Source: DASVTR01 sp036382855 (GTDB lineage Bacteria; Acidobacteriota; Blastocatellia; Pyrinomonadales; Pyrinomonadaceae). From it: a stretch of 64,000 nucleotides of DNA. Each line of letters opens with the position of its first letter. The stretch's first letter is position 1. A model generated the notes under the pieces. The model did not search any database. It was not told where the DNA came from and saw nothing but the letters and a program-made list of their open reading frames with translations. The position numbers were made by a program, and so were the translations under genes. The stretch spans positions 521,616 through 585,615 of the forward strand of contig DASVPO010000006.1 in the NCBI GenBank assembly GCA_036382855.1, given 5' to 3'. Positions 62,529-64,000 of the stretch are shown one piece after another.

Positions 62529-63215
62529 ATGCGCGAGTTTGGCGAGACAATGACGGGCCGTGAGAATCAGGCTCTCGCAAAGAGTTTGCCGAAGGGGCGT
62601 CGCGCTCGTTATCTCAAGCGTGGAGCGTTGCTCTTGATAGTTGCATGGCCGTTGATTGCGTGGGTGAGCGCGCGTGCATTGATGGTCGAAGTAAACGTCG
62701 AGCAGCCTCAAGCCATCGTCGTGTTGAGCGGTTCTTCTGCCTACGTCGAGCGCACGCGCACGGCGGCCCAACTCTTCGCGGCGGGAGGCGCTCCGAAAAT
62801 TATCCTGACGAACGACGGCGAAGTCGGCGGTTGGTCGAGCGCGGAGCAGCGCAATCCTTTTTTTAGCGAACTCGCCATCTCTGAACTCGTGCGTGCGGGC
62901 GTGCCAGCTGAGAATATCGAACTCGTTCCGCAGATGGTCTCAAGCACCTACGATGAAGCAAAAGCTGTCAGAGACTACGCGGTTGCGCGCGGTGTTCGTT
63001 CGCTACTGATTGTAACTTCGGCCTACCATTCGCGGCGTGCTCTGTGGGCATGGCGGCGAGCGTTTAGCGGAAGCAATGTGGAACTCGGAATCAGAATCGC
63101 ACCCGTGGGCGAGCAGACGCCCGCGCCTTCCCTCTGGTGGTTGCAGGCGCGTGGTTGGCGCGCAGTGGCAGCGGAGTATCCGAAGCTCATCTACTACTGG
63201 TTCAGGTATTTTTAA
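62529..63215 (+). CDS. DUF218 (YdcF/ElyC/SanA-like) membrane-anchored protein
   Basis: The 228-residue protein has one N-terminal membrane segment (residues about 33-50) and the DUF218 alpha/beta domain starting PQAIVVLSGSSAYVERTRTAAQLF. VPQMVSSTYDEAKAVRDYAVARGVRSLLIVTSAYHSRRALWAW contains the conserved Thr, Glu and His-Ser-Arg-Arg. The family affects envelope polysaccharide or lipid carrier metabolism and is common in exopolysaccharide loci. The ATG at 62529 starts 19 bases after AlgD, so it is probably in the same transcript. Confidence 0.86.
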   Translation: MREFGETMTGRENQALAKSLPKGRRARYLKRGALLLIVAWPLIAWVSARALMVEVNVEQPQAIVVLSGSSAYVERTRTAAQLFAAGGAPKIILTNDGEVGGWSSAEQRNPFFSELAISELVRAGVPAENIELVPQMVSSTYDEAKAVRDYAVARGVRSLLIVTSAYHSRRALWAWRRAFSGSNVELGIRIAPVGEQTPAPSLWWLQARGWRAVAAEYPKLIYYWFRYF

Positions 63216-63268
63216 GTTAACGTTGCAGGCGGCCGTCATCAAGCAGACGAAAGTATTGGACGGAGGTT

Positions 63269-64000
63269 ATGCTTAACCGGGGTGAACGTAAAACGAGAGT
63301 GCTGCTGGTTGCGTCCGGCTGTCTGCTGCTGCTCGGATGTCTGGCTCTGGTGTTGGCCCAGAGACAACGCCGCGTGACCGTGCAGGAGCGTGAGGCAACA
63401 CGACCCGCCAGAACCTTTACGCTCAAGGCCGGAGATGATTTCCAGAAGGCGCTCGACGCAGCACAATACGGTGACACGATTATTCTCACCGCAGGCGCTT
63501 CCTTCACAGGCCCTTTCACGCTCCCGCGAAAACCAGACAGCACTACAGCCGACGCATACATCACAATCCGCACGTCAGCACTATCAGCCTTGCCCGCCGC
63601 AGGACAACGCATCAATCCCTCGCACTCCGCTCTGCTCCCCAAACTACTCTCTCCCGGCAAAGGCTTCCCAGCCCTTCGTACCTCTCCTTCCGCACACCAC
63701 TTCCGCTTCATCGGTGTCGAATTCTCATCTGTCACTGCGGACGCCATCGCTTATGAGTTAGTGATTCTTGGCGACCACGGCACAAACCAGGACACCCTCT
63801 CCGAAGTCCCTCATCACTTAACCTTAGACCGCTGCTACATCCACGCCTTCCCTACTCAGAGCCTCAAACGCGGCATCGCTCTCAACAGCGCCCACACCGA
63901 CATCATCAACTCCTTCATCTCAGGCTTCAAAGTCGCCGGACAGGAAGCACAAGCCATCCTCGGCTGGAACGGCCCCGGCCCCTTCCTCATCGAGAACAAC
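63269..64000 (+). CDS. Exported right-handed beta-helix protein (3' end outside window)
   Basis: The frame is open from ATG 63269 to the edge of the window (244 codons). CGGAGG lies three bases upstream of the start. A signal or anchor segment (VLLVASGCLLLLGCLALVLA) precedes AGDDFQKALDAAQYGDTIILTAGASF, the usual entry to a right-handed parallel beta-helix (pectate-lyase-like) domain. Following strands (HFRFIGVEFSSVTADAIAYELVILG, LTLDRCYIHAF, ALNSAHTDIINSFISGF) have the repeating pattern. It could be a lyase, epimerase or acetyl-processing protein of the polymer. Alginate loci contain a beta-helix C5-epimerase (AlgG), but I see no basis to call it that. Confidence 0.8.
   Translation, partial: MLNRGERKTRVLLVASGCLLLLGCLALVLAQRQRRVTVQEREATRPARTFTLKAGDDFQKALDAAQYGDTIILTAGASFTGPFTLPRKPDSTTADAYITIRTSALSALPAAGQRINPSHSALLPKLLSPGKGFPALRTSPSAHHFRFIGVEFSSVTADAIAYELVILGDHGTNQDTLSEVPHHLTLDRCYIHAFPTQSLKRGIALNSAHTDIINSFISGFKVAGQEAQAILGWNGPGPFLIENN

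Overview
The window is almost wholly a large envelope or extracellular polysaccharide locus of a moderately GC-rich bacterium. The Wzx flippase, O-antigen polymerase/ligases, Wzc-type kinase and WecA-like primer enzyme point to a diderm (Gram-negative type) cell. The six C-terminal repeats of the M36 metallopeptidase (DYDGDGKxDxAVFRPxEGNWYI type) and the many long intergenic hairpins resemble what I know from Acidobacteriota, class Blastocatellia. That placement is from memory and not proven by any marker gene here. I see no rRNA, tRNA or CRISPR array.

Layout. 1-4773: the end of a Wzc-like tyrosine kinase, then an acetyltransferase / aminotransferase / dehydrogenase trio of the type that makes 2,3-diacetamido sugars. 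4910-8866 (minus): a secreted fungalysin-type metallopeptidase behind a long structured leader and a good promoter. 9524-10570 (minus): gmd. 10827-16985: glycosyltransferases with a CapD/PseB-like SDR, a sugar nucleotidyltransferase and a GDP-fucose synthase. 17255-28693: more glycosyltransferases, a zinc-ribbon epimerase, a multispanning GT-C-like protein, the first of four asparagine-synthase-like amidotransferases, a methyltransferase, RmlA/RmlC-like proteins and a UXS-like SDR. 28734-31745: a protein with an internally duplicated domain and a WecA-FlaA1 fusion. 31841-40386: a less uniform stretch with a DUF433/DUF5615 toxin-antitoxin-like pair, a TPR protein, an O-antigen ligase, a TIMP-like secreted protein, a thioesterase, an acyl-CoA ligase, an anti-sigma-like zinc protein and a sigma-like regulator. 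40427-40522: a 96-bp MITE-like element with target duplication. 40590-64000: methyltransferases, a second polymerase/ligase, glycosyltransferases, the Wzx flippase, three more amidotransferases, a heparinase II/III-like protein, AlgD (GDP-mannose 6-dehydrogenase), a DUF218 protein and a truncated secreted beta-helix protein.

How it may work together (inference). GDP-mannose feeds two branches: Gmd and Fcl to GDP-L-fucose, and AlgD to GDP-mannuronate. The 2099-4773 trio makes an acetamido sugar. The WecA domain of the fusion protein would start the lipid-linked unit, about ten soluble glycosyltransferases extend it, methyltransferases and acetyltransferases decorate it, Wzx flips it, the Wzy/WaaL-like proteins polymerise or ligate it, and the Wzc-like kinase controls length. 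The four amidotransferases could amidate uronic acids. Most genes lie on the plus strand with short gaps or 4-base overlaps, so a few long operons are likely. Several junctions carry palindromes built from short repeated words.
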